Below are positions 7,901-16,235 of a DNA stretch of 64,000 nucleotides, one piece after another; within the stretch, counting starts at the first letter, position 1; each line of letters opens with the position of its first letter. A program made the translations under genes and the position numbers. This stretch comes from Thalassotalea_F euphylliae (GTDB lineage: Bacteria; Pseudomonadota; Gammaproteobacteria; Enterobacterales; Alteromonadaceae): NCBI RefSeq assembly GCF_042682785.1, contig NZ_JBHUIB010000003.1, positions 496,001-560,000 of the forward strand, written 5' to 3'. The notes below the pieces were generated by a model. That model had not been told where the DNA came from, searched no databases, and saw only the letters and a program-made list of their open reading frames with translations.

Positions 7901-9863
7901 AATACGAACACCAATGAATGGTGTTCTTGGCATGTTGGGACTGCTCGACAAAACCACCCTCGACCAAACACAACAACATTACCTGAGGCTAGCCAGCTCC
8001 AGTGCGTATTCATTGCTAAATTTGATCAACGATATTTTAGATTTTTCTAAAGTAGAAGCGGGCAAACTAGATTTAGAGGCTATAGATTTCAACCTATTAA
8101 GCCAGCTAAGCGAAGTGGTTGAGTCATTTGCGTTAAAAGCGCAGGAAAAGAACGTAGAGTTAATACTGGATACGACTAAAATTAGCATGCCTATGGTTAA
8201 GGGCGATCCCACTCGCTTCCGCCAAATTCTTAACAACCTTATTGGCAATGCATTGAAGTTTACTGAACAAGGTGAGGTTACTGTTCGTGGTGAGTTAGCC
8301 ATCAGAAATGAGCAGCTTATTTTTACATGTGTGGTTAAAGATAGTGGGATTGGTATAGCTGCAGACAAAATAGACTCCCTGTTTGATAGTTTTACCCAAG
8401 TAGATGCCAGCACAACACGCAAATATGGTGGAACAGGGCTGGGTCTTGCTATTGTTAAGCAACTAATTGGCCTAATGGGCGGTCAAATCAAGGTAGAGAG
8501 CAAAGAAGGGCATGGCAGTTCATTCTTCTTTTCTTTGTGCTTAGCTAAAAGTGATGTTGAACATACAGTATTACCAAGTAGAGACTTGCAAGGGCGCAAT
8601 ATATTAATTGTCGATGACAATGAGACCAATATTAATGTGCTTGCGGGTCAGCTAAGCCATTGGGGGGCAAATGTCACAGCAGCATTAAATGCAAAAGAAG
8701 CCCTGAATAAAGTGCGGGCGTCTGAATCCCCCTTGTTTGATGTAGCGATTCTCGATATGCAGATGCCAGAAATGGACGGTGTGGCGCTCGGTAAATTGTT
8801 GCAGCGAGAGCCTAGGGCAAGCATCACGAAGTTGATCATGATGACTGCCATTGGCGATTTCAATAAAGCGTCTTATTACACCGAACTTGGCTTTAGTGCT
8901 TACTTCCCTAAACCTGTCACCCCATCAGATCTTCACAGCGCTCTAATGTTGGCATTGGACAGCGAAAAGATTATTGTCGCAGAAAGCGATGATACAGAAG
9001 TTGTCGACGCAGAAGAGAAGCCGATAAGCAAAAGTAGTCAATCATATTCAGCGATTAAAATTCTGCTTGTGGAAGACAACAGAGTCAATCAAGCTGTTGT
9101 TCAAGGAGTACTTGGCAATGTTGGCGCCAAAGCGGATGTTGCCGGTAATGGGGTTGAAGCGCTTTCAGCATTGAATAATGATCAGGGCACTGGCAAGTAT
9201 GACGTAGTGTTGATGGATTGCCAGATGCCAGAAATGGATGGCTATCAAGCGACTAAAGCGATTAGACGTGGCGAAGCGGGCGAAGATTACAAAGATATCC
9301 CTATTATTGCGATGACGGCCAATGCGATGAAAGGTGATGAAGAAAAATGTCTTGCTGCAGGAATGTCTGATTATATGTCAAAGCCTGTAGAGTCAGAGCA
9401 ACTTTATCAAAAATTGCTACAATGGACTGGAAAGGTAAGCTCTCCCATTGAGCGGGACTCAGACGATAAAAATGAACCAAAAGAAAAAACTAAGTCAAAA
9501 GAGCCTATAAACCAATCTTGGGATTTTGATGGTGTGCTTAAAAGAGTGAGAGGAAACGAAGCGTTGATCAATAGTTTAATAAAGCTATTTATCGACGAGT
9601 CGACAAGTCAGCACGAAGCGCTTTTAACAGCCATTAAAGAAGAAAATAAAGAGGCAATAGTTGCTAACGCGCATAAAATGAAAGGAAGCGCTAGAAATTT
9701 AGGCGGGATTGCATTGGCAAACTGCAGTGGTGATATTGAATCTCTCGCCAAGAAGAATAATATAAGCGATATACAAAAACAGCTAAATCAATATGAAGTT
9801 GCTTACCAGCAGTTCATTAAAGATATTTCTGAGTATCTCGCAAACGCTGAAAAAAGTGGATAG
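4956..9863 (+). CDS. hybrid sensor histidine kinase (MASE-PAS-PAS-HisKA-HATPase-REC-REC-HPt)
   Basis: 1635 residues, TTG start. No ATG occurs before the second membrane helix, so TTG is the best start. An N-terminal set of about eight membrane helices (to about 280) resembles the MASE3 class of membrane sensors (motif AMDAFHTLA). A second helix pair (about 313-337 and 615-636) encloses a large extracytoplasmic sensor region. Then come HAMP (about 630-685), PAS (703-812), PAS (834-950), HisKA with His981 in SHEIRTP, and HATPase with an intact GTGLGL box (1080-1195). Two receivers (Asp1267, Asp1421) and an HPt domain (His1573 in AHKMKG) complete it. All phosphotransfer residues are present, so it is a full internal phosphorelay. 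A diguanylate cyclase regulator follows 53 bases later and is the likely target. The signal is unknown. Confidence 0.93.
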   Translation: MFNISKTTKVSKYVLFIGVITFSFAPLLLNFAGVDFTSPTPRLTGSHLSFGEIHHALIEWTAVTLAMCIAVLSIFHFIKNNDISVPFIGISLLCAGAMDAFHTLAATQVVTARSPQEDFIPFTWAISRFFNAGIMLVAVTAVIVLSNNKGSMKKLTQKGRFGLLAKMAIALLCITLYIMYLVASNESLPKTIFPDALITRPFDAIPLALFLCCGIAYWIWYQRQKRVLRFALLLSILPEVMTQLHMVFGSTALYDNHFNIAHFIKVVAYGVILVGVIIDTMLVDYRGYRASDLFTPVGEQSEARVKQSVRGFWSLKYKLPLASFFVAFFVATVVTVTIYYEVNQVLKESSEQALTEKSQVIDTLVQDFVDQHNQTGYVLANAPTIKEYTREFLLGNNILEPFKERVVNVLTLVGQDRKIYDQIVLLSNDSRVLAINRQEGDERLHEFIRSEHFKWHASNESVENNAKLFDSILANGESEKYIVFFQQVKQETQTIAALAIAVKLSSLNRLIATMLHDGEQLYLEDMTGKALYSANNVQLKGEQVALFDAAYTQFKNAHSEYGDIGYVDVGDKTAVVKISQVDFDNIGKYHPYRLVLMQQGGTLFSSIDNMEQRSIVLGLALAILTLGLAIFASQRLIQPLLRMMESIRHYEKTGRVLQLPINTADETGKLAKSFESLLSNVEQHKMSMRLAIEDAETSSAKLQSILNSIVDAVVSIDEQGRVLSFNKSAEDMFGFSEKEVLNKHIGMLLPQPFSNEERDFLKDYFNSRDYKLTNLARDLPAQRKEGEVFPVSLSVAEVNTGESVTYTALIRDNTYSQILESQRKSALKEAKDMAWRLDFALSAPQIGVWEYNNETERVSWDKRMYRLYGYTIDEAPLPELVWMKAVHPDDIKSLQLKIQHSLDTGDDFNHVFRVVHPNKQICYLESHAKTIFEQDGQFKRIVGTSWDITEQRLLHDLKQQALDMAQESLRLKSEFLASMSHEIRTPMNGVLGMLGLLDKTTLDQTQQHYLRLASSSAYSLLNLINDILDFSKVEAGKLDLEAIDFNLLSQLSEVVESFALKAQEKNVELILDTTKISMPMVKGDPTRFRQILNNLIGNALKFTEQGEVTVRGELAIRNEQLIFTCVVKDSGIGIAADKIDSLFDSFTQVDASTTRKYGGTGLGLAIVKQLIGLMGGQIKVESKEGHGSSFFFSLCLAKSDVEHTVLPSRDLQGRNILIVDDNETNINVLAGQLSHWGANVTAALNAKEALNKVRASESPLFDVAILDMQMPEMDGVALGKLLQREPRASITKLIMMTAIGDFNKASYYTELGFSAYFPKPVTPSDLHSALMLALDSEKIIVAESDDTEVVDAEEKPISKSSQSYSAIKILLVEDNRVNQAVVQGVLGNVGAKADVAGNGVEALSALNNDQGTGKYDVVLMDCQMPEMDGYQATKAIRRGEAGEDYKDIPIIAMTANAMKGDEEKCLAAGMSDYMSKPVESEQLYQKLLQWTGKVSSPIERDSDDKNEPKEKTKSKEPINQSWDFDGVLKRVRGNEALINSLIKLFIDESTSQHEALLTAIKEENKEAIVANAHKMKGSARNLGGIALANCSGDIESLAKKNNISDIQKQLNQYEVAYQQFIKDISEYLANAEKSG

Positions 9864-9916
9864 TCGTAAAACAAGCTGGCTTTATACTTTTATAAGCCGC
9901 TTAATTAGGAAAGTGT

Positions 9917-11227
9917 ATGCAAACAATATTGGCGGTAGATGACGCCCAAGACACATTATTACTACTTGAATTTGATTTACAGGCGGAAGGCTATGAAGTC
10001 ATCAAGGCGTCTGATGGTCAAGATGCGTTAGCAATATTAGAAGAAAAAGACATTGATTTGGTGTTACTCGATCTTTATATGCCAGGTCTGAGCGGTTTGG
10101 ACACTTTACGTAAACTACGAGCAAACAGTGAACATATAAACGTCCCTGTCATCATGTTATCTGCATCTGACGATGAAGATGAAATAGTGGAAGCGTTGGA
10201 ATTAGGTGCACATGACTATGTGACCAAACCTTACATCGCTAAAGTATTGTTAGCGCGTATCCGCAACGCTTTGCGCTTGAGAGAAAAAACGTTAAAGCTA
10301 GAAAATGTTGCAAAAACAGATTTTCTTACGGGGTTGATAAACCGTGGTGAATTTGAACATCTATCTCAAAAAGCAATCAGCCAAATGTCTCGCAACAACG
10401 AAAATATTGTTATTGCTATGTTAGATATTGATCACTTTAAAAAGGTGAATGACACATACGGACATGAAGCTGGTGATCAGGTACTGAAGGCGTTTGCACG
10501 CATCTTGGAGCAGTGTTTTAGAGATTATGATGTTGTTGGTCGAGTTGGTGGTGAAGAGTTTGCCGTATGTATGCCAAATATAGGTCAGCATGATGCAATT
10601 TCAGCATGTGAACGCTTAAGACGACTGGTTGAAAGAGAGACGATAACAACTGCTGATGGGCAAAACATCTCTATTACAACAAGTGTTGGTGTTGCATCAG
10701 CGCAACACGTTGATGGCAAGCATGATTTTACTTATTTAATGAGCTTAGCGGATCAGTTTTTATACCAAGCGAAAGAGCAATCTCGTAACAGAGTTGTCAG
10801 TCACCGTTTTGTTGATACTCATGACGCTGACATTGATGTGACACCAATAGTGACTGAGGATTTGGCTGAACAGGGTAGTTTAGTAGGTATTGATTATCAG
10901 GTAGGCGTCAATAACGTGCTAGGTGATGACAATTTGTTCATGGAAATCTTAAAGATGTTTTATGATGATCATCATCAAGACAGCGATAACATTCAACAAG
11001 CAATTAACGGACAGGACCAAGCGCGTATTAAACATCTTGTGCATACCCTCAAGGGCGTGGCTTGTTCTATCGGTGCGATGCAGTTGTTTGAAAAGTGTAA
11101 GGCACTAGATACAGCGGTTAATGAGGTGAATACTGGCACTTATCAAAGCTTATTCGATAATGTGTCGTTTGAATTAAACCGGGTAGTAGAAGGGATTCGA
11201 AAAGAGCTTGATATAGGCGAAAGGTAG
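9917..11227 (+). CDS. REC-GGDEF-HPt diguanylate cyclase response regulator
   Basis: 436 residues. The receiver (about 1-120) has phosphoacceptor Asp52 in LLDLYMP. The GGDEF domain (about 130-300) carries an intact GGEEF active site (211-215) and an inhibitory I-site RDYD (202-205) exactly five residues upstream, so active c-di-GMP synthesis with product feedback is expected. A C-terminal HPt domain (about 325-430) has His376 in VHTLKGVA. Having both a receiver and an HPt lets it receive phosphate and possibly pass it on. It lies 53 bases after the hybrid kinase in the same direction, so the two probably form one relay to c-di-GMP. Its TAG stop lies inside the loop of a terminator. Confidence 0.93.
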   Translation: MQTILAVDDAQDTLLLLEFDLQAEGYEVIKASDGQDALAILEEKDIDLVLLDLYMPGLSGLDTLRKLRANSEHINVPVIMLSASDDEDEIVEALELGAHDYVTKPYIAKVLLARIRNALRLREKTLKLENVAKTDFLTGLINRGEFEHLSQKAISQMSRNNENIVIAMLDIDHFKKVNDTYGHEAGDQVLKAFARILEQCFRDYDVVGRVGGEEFAVCMPNIGQHDAISACERLRRLVERETITTADGQNISITTSVGVASAQHVDGKHDFTYLMSLADQFLYQAKEQSRNRVVSHRFVDTHDADIDVTPIVTEDLAEQGSLVGIDYQVGVNNVLGDDNLFMEILKMFYDDHHQDSDNIQQAINGQDQARIKHLVHTLKGVACSIGAMQLFEKCKALDTAVNEVNTGTYQSLFDNVSFELNRVVEGIRKELDIGER

Positions 11228-11243
11228 TTCCTTTCGCTTTATT
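11217..11243 (+). terminator. intrinsic terminator overlapping the cyclase stop codon
   Basis: The 8-bp stem GCGAAAGG (11217-11224) pairs with CCTTTCGC (11230-11237) and is followed by TTTATT. The TAG stop of the upstream gene (11225-11227) forms part of the 5-base loop, so the last codons are inside the stem. Confidence 0.83.
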
Positions 11244-11263
11244 CTGCGGCTATTTAGTTAAGG

Positions 11264-11536
11264 TTATTCGACACTGATATCTATATCTGTTGTTGGTATA
11301 CAACAACAAGATAGCACTTCACCATCACCCACAAATGCCAGCGGTTCGCCTTGAGGGTAGTTCACTTGGCCTTTATTTAATTTGACACGACATGCGCCAC
11401 AAAACCCGTCGCGACAGTGGAAATGAACTTCTATGTTTTGTGACTCGAGGCACTCAAGTAACGAACTATGTTTGTCGGTAAAGATAACGTGTTGGCCATT
11501 TGCCAACACGTTTTTGCAGAGCTGATTGTCACTCAC
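11264..11536 (-). CDS. yfaE: YfaE-like 2Fe-2S ferredoxin for ribonucleotide reductase
   Basis: 90 residues forming one plant-type [2Fe-2S] ferredoxin domain. Cluster ligands are visible as CRDGFCGAC in the middle and a further Cys in VLSCCC near the C-terminus. In Escherichia coli, YfaE supplies electrons to regenerate the diferric-tyrosyl cofactor of NrdB. Here the gene lies 49 bases downstream of nrdB on the same strand, the expected nrdA-nrdB-yfaE order, which supports the assignment. It faces the cyclase gene convergently. Confidence 0.9.
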   Translation of the reverse strand: MSDNQLCKNVLANGQHVIFTDKHSSLLECLESQNIEVHFHCRDGFCGACRVKLNKGQVNYPQGEPLAFVGDGEVLSCCCIPTTDIDISVE

Positions 11537-11585
11537 TTAACTAAACCTGTCCATAAATAGCGATAGACAACCAGTTAATTGCAGC

Positions 11586-12716
11586 TTATAAATCGAAATC
11601 GTCAAAGTCGTCAGCAGATACAGCGGAATCAACTTGACCGACTAGGTAGCTAGAAATCTCAGTTTCTTGAGGCGCTACTTGCACGTTATCACTGACAAGA
11701 TATGCGTTCATCCAAGGCAGAGGGTTGCTCTTAATATTGAACGGTGCTTCATAGCCGATAGCGGCCATGCGCTGATTGGAAATGTACTCAATGTACTGAT
11801 TCAATATTTCAGCATTTAGTCCAATCATAGAGCCATCTTTGAATAGGTATTGCGCCCATTCTTTTTCTTGTTCAACAACGTCTAAGAAAATTTGGCGACC
11901 TTCTTCGTGAAGTTGCTCAGCTATTTCTTTCATCTCCGGGTCGTCATTTCCTGACTGCCAATTGTTAAGAATGTGCTGTGTACCGGTTAAGTGAAGTGCT
12001 TCGTCGCGCGCAATCAATTTAATAATCTTTGCGTTACCTTCAAGCAGCTCACGCTCTGCAAAAGCAAAAGAGCAAGCGAAACTAACGTAGAAGCGAATGG
12101 CTTCAAGTGCGTTTACCGAGCAGATAGCTAAGAACAAGCGTTCTTTCAACTTACGCTTGCTTACTTCTATTGTTTTACCTTCAACGTCGTACTCACCTTC
12201 ACCTTGAGCTTGTAAAAGCTGTGTCGTGATAATAACGTCGTCAAAGTACTTAGCAATGCTCGATGCACGCTTAAGAATCGCTGGGTTTACCACGATATCG
12301 TCAAATACTTCACCAGGCTCAGTGAAGAGGTTACGCAGAATATGCGTATATGAGCGAGAGTGAATAGTTTCGCTAAATGCCCATGTTTCTATCCAAGTCT
12401 CAAGTTCTGGAAGTGACACGAGTGGTAATAGAACAGCATTAACCGAACGTGCTGCCATACTATCAAGCAAGGTTTGGTATTTCAGGTTAGAAATAAAGAT
12501 GTGCTTTTCTGAGCTTGTTAAGCCTTGCCAGTCGGCACGGTCTTTTGACACGTCTACTTCTTCAGGTCGCCAGAAAAAGCTTAGCTGTTTTTCGATAAGC
12601 TTTTCAAACGCAACGTAACGTTGTTGGTCGTAACGGGCAACGTTTACGCTATTCCCTAAAAACATTGGCTCTAATAGCGCATTAGTAGGGTTTTGATTAA
12701 AAGTAGTGTAAGTCAT
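11586..12716 (-). CDS. nrdB: class Ia ribonucleotide reductase beta subunit NrdB
   Basis: 376 residues, the usual length. Iron ligands are recognisable: Asp85 (TLLDSM), Glu116 and His119 (SETIHSRSY), and the second pair in DEALHLTG. The radical tyrosine is Tyr123, in the expected position four residues after His119. The subunit houses the diiron-tyrosyl radical that initiates ribonucleotide reduction in NrdA. The C-terminal acidic tail (DDFDDFDL) is the NrdA-docking peptide type. It is separated from nrdA by 155 bases containing a strong hairpin and is followed by the ferredoxin gene. Confidence 0.97.
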   Translation of the reverse strand: MTYTTFNQNPTNALLEPMFLGNSVNVARYDQQRYVAFEKLIEKQLSFFWRPEEVDVSKDRADWQGLTSSEKHIFISNLKYQTLLDSMAARSVNAVLLPLVSLPELETWIETWAFSETIHSRSYTHILRNLFTEPGEVFDDIVVNPAILKRASSIAKYFDDVIITTQLLQAQGEGEYDVEGKTIEVSKRKLKERLFLAICSVNALEAIRFYVSFACSFAFAERELLEGNAKIIKLIARDEALHLTGTQHILNNWQSGNDDPEMKEIAEQLHEEGRQIFLDVVEQEKEWAQYLFKDGSMIGLNAEILNQYIEYISNQRMAAIGYEAPFNIKSNPLPWMNAYLVSDNVQVAPQETEISSYLVGQVDSAVSADDFDDFDL

Positions 12717-12816
12717 TCAATTGCTCCCAAACGCACTGGCCCAATGCCAGCGCAGTGCTTTGTATTGCCTATCGTTGACGTTCTTATTTGGCAATTTCAA
12801 AACGGTTTATACGTCA

Positions 12817-12848
12817 GAGCCGCAATATTTCGTAGAAATATGCGGCTC
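12817..12848 (-). other. intercistronic hairpin between nrdA and nrdB
   Basis: GAGCCGCAATATTTC (12817-12831) pairs with GAAATATGCGGCTC (12835-12848) over a 3-base loop, 14 bp with one bulged A. Neither strand has a T-run after the stem, so it is unlikely to be an intrinsic terminator. In the nrd transcript it could be an RNA-stability or processing element that sets the NrdA:NrdB ratio. The function is inferred. Confidence 0.65.
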
Positions 12849-12871
12849 AATAAATCAACTTGTAAGTACGG

Positions 12872-15142
12872 TTAAATCTTACAAGCGCCGCCTTCACAAC
12901 CCTCATCAACTGGTTCTTGAGAGTCGTCAGCGCCATCACGTGTGTTGTGGTAGTACAAGGTTTTTACGCCTAGCTTATAGGCAGCCAGCAAGTCTTTGAT
13001 AATTTGCTTCACTGGTACCTTGCCACCTTCGTAACGTGAAGGGTCGTAATTGGTATTCGCAGAAATCGTTTGGTCGATAAATTTCTGCATGATACCTACT
13101 AGTTCAAGGTATCCGTCGTTACTTGGAATATTCCATAGCAATTCATAGTTATCTTTCAAGCGTTTGTATTCTGGTACAACCTGCTTTAAAACACCGTCTT
13201 TACTAGCTTTAATACTGATTAAACCACGAGGTGGTTCAATACCATTTGTTGCATTTGAAATCTGTGATGATGTCTCTGAAGGCATTAATGCCGACAGGGT
13301 AGAGTTACGAACACCATACTCTTTAATGCTTTCACGCAAAGCTTCCCAGTCAAGGTGTAATTTCTCACCAGTAACTTGGTCAACCTCTTTCTTGTATGTA
13401 TCAATTGGTAAGATACCTTTGCTTAACTTAGTTTCGTTAAACAATGGGCATGCGCCTTGCTCTTTCGCTAACTGATTAGACGCCTTCAATAGGTAGTATT
13501 GAATCGCTTCAAATGTGCGGTGTGTTAGGTTGTTCGCACTACCATTTGAATAGTAAACACCATTTTTCGCTAGGTAGTATGCATAGTTAATCACACCTAT
13601 ACCTAATGTACGACGTCCCATTGTTGCTGTGTGAGCCGCAGGTACAGGGTAGTCTTGGTAATCTAGTAGATTATCTAGCGCACGAACGGCTAAGTCTGCT
13701 AAGCCTTCAAGCTCGTCTAGATTGTCGATCGCCCCTAAGTTGAATGCTGACAATGTGCACAGTGCAATTTCACCATTCGGATCGTTTACGTCTTCAAATG
13801 GTTTAGTCGGCAATGCAATTTCTAAACATAAGTTAGATTGACGAATAGGAGCAACTGACGGGTCAAATGGACTGTGTGTGTTACAGTGGTCAACATTTTG
13901 CAGGTAAATACGACCAGTGCTTGCGCGCTCTTGCGCAAACAGACTGAACAATTCAATAGCTTTTATACGCTTTTTGCGGATTGATTCGTCTTGTTCGTAT
14001 TTTACATACAGCTCTTCAAATTTATCTTGGTCTTCAAAGAACGCATCATATAAACCAGGTACATCGCTTGGGCTGAACAAGGTAATAAAATCACCTTTAA
14101 TTAAGCGTTGGTACATAAGCTTGTTAAACTGGACGCCATAATCCAAGTGACGTACACGGTTTTCTTCAACGCCTCGGTTGTTCTTAAGAACGAGCAAGCT
14201 TTCTACCTCTAAATGCCACAGCGGGTAGAATAGTGTAGCCGCGCCGCCACGAACACCACCTTGTGAACAGCTTTTTACGGCCGTTTGGAAATGTTTGTAG
14301 AAAGGGATACAACCCGTATGGAAGGCTTCACCATCTCGAATCGCGCTACCCAAAGCGCGAATGCGACCCGCGTTAATACCAATACCAGCACGTTGCGATA
14401 CATATTTTACAATAGCAGATGACGTTGCATTGATAGAGTCTAAACTGTCATCACACTCGATTAATACACAAGAAGAGAATTGACGCGTAGGCGTGCGAAC
14501 ACCCGCCATAATTGGCGTAGGTAATGAAATCTTGAAGGTTGAAATCGCGTTGTAAAAACCTTCTACATATTCTAAGCGATTCTCTTTCGGGTATTTCGCG
14601 AATAAACATGCTGCGACAAGGATGTATAGAAATTGCGCGCTCTCGTAAATTTCGCCAGTAACGCGGTTTTGAACGAGGTATTTACCTTCAAGTTGTTTTA
14701 CGGCAGCGTAGCTGAAGTTCAAGTCACGGCTGTGGTCAAGAAATGACTCCATGTGTTCAAGCTCTTCTTTGGTGTAGTCAGCTAGGATATGCTGATCGTA
14801 CTTGCCCATTTCCACCATTTTCACAACATGGTCGTAAAGCTTAGGCGGCTCAAATTGACCGTATGCTTTTTTACGCAAATGGAATATAGCCAAGTGCGCA
14901 GCTAAGTATTGGTAATCAGGAGATTCTTCAGAAATTAAGTCAGCTGCCGCTTTAATAATCGTCTCATGAATGTCTTCGGTTTTAATACCGTCATAAAATT
15001 GGATGTGAGACTTTAGTTCAACTTGTGAGACTGATACGTCATCAAGGCCTTCCGCGGCCCAGGCAATCACTTTATGAATTTTTTCTAAGTCGATTGCTTC
15101 TTTTTCACCATTCCGTTTAGTTACAAAAAGTTTGCTATTCAT
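12872..15142 (-). CDS. nrdA: class Ia ribonucleotide reductase alpha subunit NrdA
   Basis: 756 residues. An ATP-cone lies at the N-terminus (TKRNGEKEAIDLEKIHKVI), giving allosteric dATP control. Active-site residues fall at Escherichia coli numbering: Cys225 (FSSCVL), Asn437, Cys439 and Glu441 (NLCLE), with the partner Cys in ALCTLSAFN. The C-terminus ends with the redox-shuttle cysteines in EGCEGGACKI. It reduces ribonucleoside diphosphates to deoxy forms using the radical from NrdB. The gene leads the nrdA-nrdB-yfaE operon, and the 412-base region upstream carries a likely NrdR operator pair. Confidence 0.98.
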   Translation of the reverse strand: MNSKLFVTKRNGEKEAIDLEKIHKVIAWAAEGLDDVSVSQVELKSHIQFYDGIKTEDIHETIIKAAADLISEESPDYQYLAAHLAIFHLRKKAYGQFEPPKLYDHVVKMVEMGKYDQHILADYTKEELEHMESFLDHSRDLNFSYAAVKQLEGKYLVQNRVTGEIYESAQFLYILVAACLFAKYPKENRLEYVEGFYNAISTFKISLPTPIMAGVRTPTRQFSSCVLIECDDSLDSINATSSAIVKYVSQRAGIGINAGRIRALGSAIRDGEAFHTGCIPFYKHFQTAVKSCSQGGVRGGAATLFYPLWHLEVESLLVLKNNRGVEENRVRHLDYGVQFNKLMYQRLIKGDFITLFSPSDVPGLYDAFFEDQDKFEELYVKYEQDESIRKKRIKAIELFSLFAQERASTGRIYLQNVDHCNTHSPFDPSVAPIRQSNLCLEIALPTKPFEDVNDPNGEIALCTLSAFNLGAIDNLDELEGLADLAVRALDNLLDYQDYPVPAAHTATMGRRTLGIGVINYAYYLAKNGVYYSNGSANNLTHRTFEAIQYYLLKASNQLAKEQGACPLFNETKLSKGILPIDTYKKEVDQVTGEKLHLDWEALRESIKEYGVRNSTLSALMPSETSSQISNATNGIEPPRGLISIKASKDGVLKQVVPEYKRLKDNYELLWNIPSNDGYLELVGIMQKFIDQTISANTNYDPSRYEGGKVPVKQIIKDLLAAYKLGVKTLYYHNTRDGADDSQEPVDEGCEGGACKI

Positions 15143-15257
15143 GAAAGACCTTGAGTTTTCTTTATTGTTCTAATTATTTCGGGAGTAGATATTGCGGCTG
15201 TGTTGCAGTTCACAGGTGAGGAGATATTTTCCTGTAGTGTGTGATTGAACATTCGAT

Positions 15258-15304
15258 GCACAATATATTGGGTTTTGAAAATTTATAATCACAAGATAAT
15301 GAGG
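15258..15304 (-). promoter_or_regulatory. candidate NrdR box pair upstream of nrdA
   Basis: Two 16-base sites, GCACAATATATTGGGT (15258-15273) and TCACAAGATAATGAGG (15289-15304), each match about 11 of 16 positions of the NrdR consensus type ACACAAGATATAGTGT as I recall it. Their centres are 31 bp apart, the three-helical-turn spacing known for NrdR operators. They lie 116-162 bases before the nrdA start. On the - strand the distal box contains TTGTGA and the proximal box contains CAATAT about 18 bases later, so the pair may overlap the promoter. The rest of the gap 15143-15554 shows nothing clear. Confidence 0.62.
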
Positions 15305-15554
15305 TTGAGGGGGTATTGCAAGTGCTAAAATTTGGGATGATTATTTAATAATCTGCACCAAAATTGACCAGTTAGTAGTGACTAACGTAGTAATGCTTTT
15401 TTCGTTTGAATTTATAAAAGATCAACGCTTTTTTTCAAACAAATTACATCCATAGAATTATTTTTTACTATAAATAATGATTGATATTCATAAAAAGAAT
15501 ATGAGGTCCGATCTCTAAATAATTCAACCAGTTAGCTTTGTGTTTATAAAGTAA

Positions 15555-16235
15555 TCAATTGCTTAGGTAACGCAAAACGTCCATTGGATGCGCGATGATC
15601 TCATCGGCGAGCCATGTGCTTAACTCTTCACTTTCAGGGATATAACCCCAAGCTGCTACTAAAGATAACATGTTCGCTGCATTTCCAGCTTGAATATCTC
15701 GGGGAGCATCGCCTACGTAGACACATTGTTCAGCAATGATATCTGCGTTGTTAGCGGCAACAATCAAGGGCTCTGGATGAGGTTTGCGTGTGTTAAGTGA
15801 GTCGCCGCCCAAGACAGCTTTGGCTGAATCAAAACATGTGTAGTTTGGCAGTAGCTTTTCCGTTAACCCAATAGGCTTGTTTGTGACTATACCCCAATTA
15901 ATGTTTTTATCGTCGAGTGTTTTAAGCAGTTCAATAACGCCATCATATGGACGGGTGTGTGTGGCAATATTGTCCTCGTAAAAGCACAAAAACTCTTTTC
16001 TTAGTGCCTCGTAGTCATATTGCGCGAGCTGCTCTGAAAACCCTAACTCTAGTAGGCCTTTCGCGCCGTCAGATGCAACAGGGAGGTAGCGTTCCCGTTC
16101 TACCGCTGCTAAACCGTGTTTTTCTAATACGTAATTCAGTGCATGACCCAAGTCGTCAGCGGTATCTAGCAGTGTGCCGTCTAAATCAAACAACACACCT
16201 TTGTATGTATGAGACGAGCGTGTCATCTTAGGCAA
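15555..16235 (-). CDS. HAD-family phosphatase (Gph/MupP-like)
   Basis: 226 residues. HAD motif I is DLDGTLLDT near residue 16, motif II/III the TNKP segment, and motif IV the GDAPRD segment, typical of subfamily IA phosphatases. The closest families are phosphoglycolate phosphatase Gph and MurNAc-6-phosphate phosphatase MupP. The gene overlaps the end of ubiG by 8 bases, and the ubiG-mupP order is known in pseudomonads, which favours the MupP role in cell-wall recycling. I cannot separate the two by eye, so no symbol is given. The start is set by the overlap. Confidence 0.85.
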   Translation of the reverse strand: MPKMTRSSHTYKGVLFDLDGTLLDTADDLGHALNYVLEKHGLAAVERERYLPVASDGAKGLLELGFSEQLAQYDYEALRKEFLCFYEDNIATHTRPYDGVIELLKTLDDKNINWGIVTNKPIGLTEKLLPNYTCFDSAKAVLGGDSLNTRKPHPEPLIVAANNADIIAEQCVYVGDAPRDIQAGNAANMLSLVAAWGYIPESEELSTWLADEIIAHPMDVLRYLSN

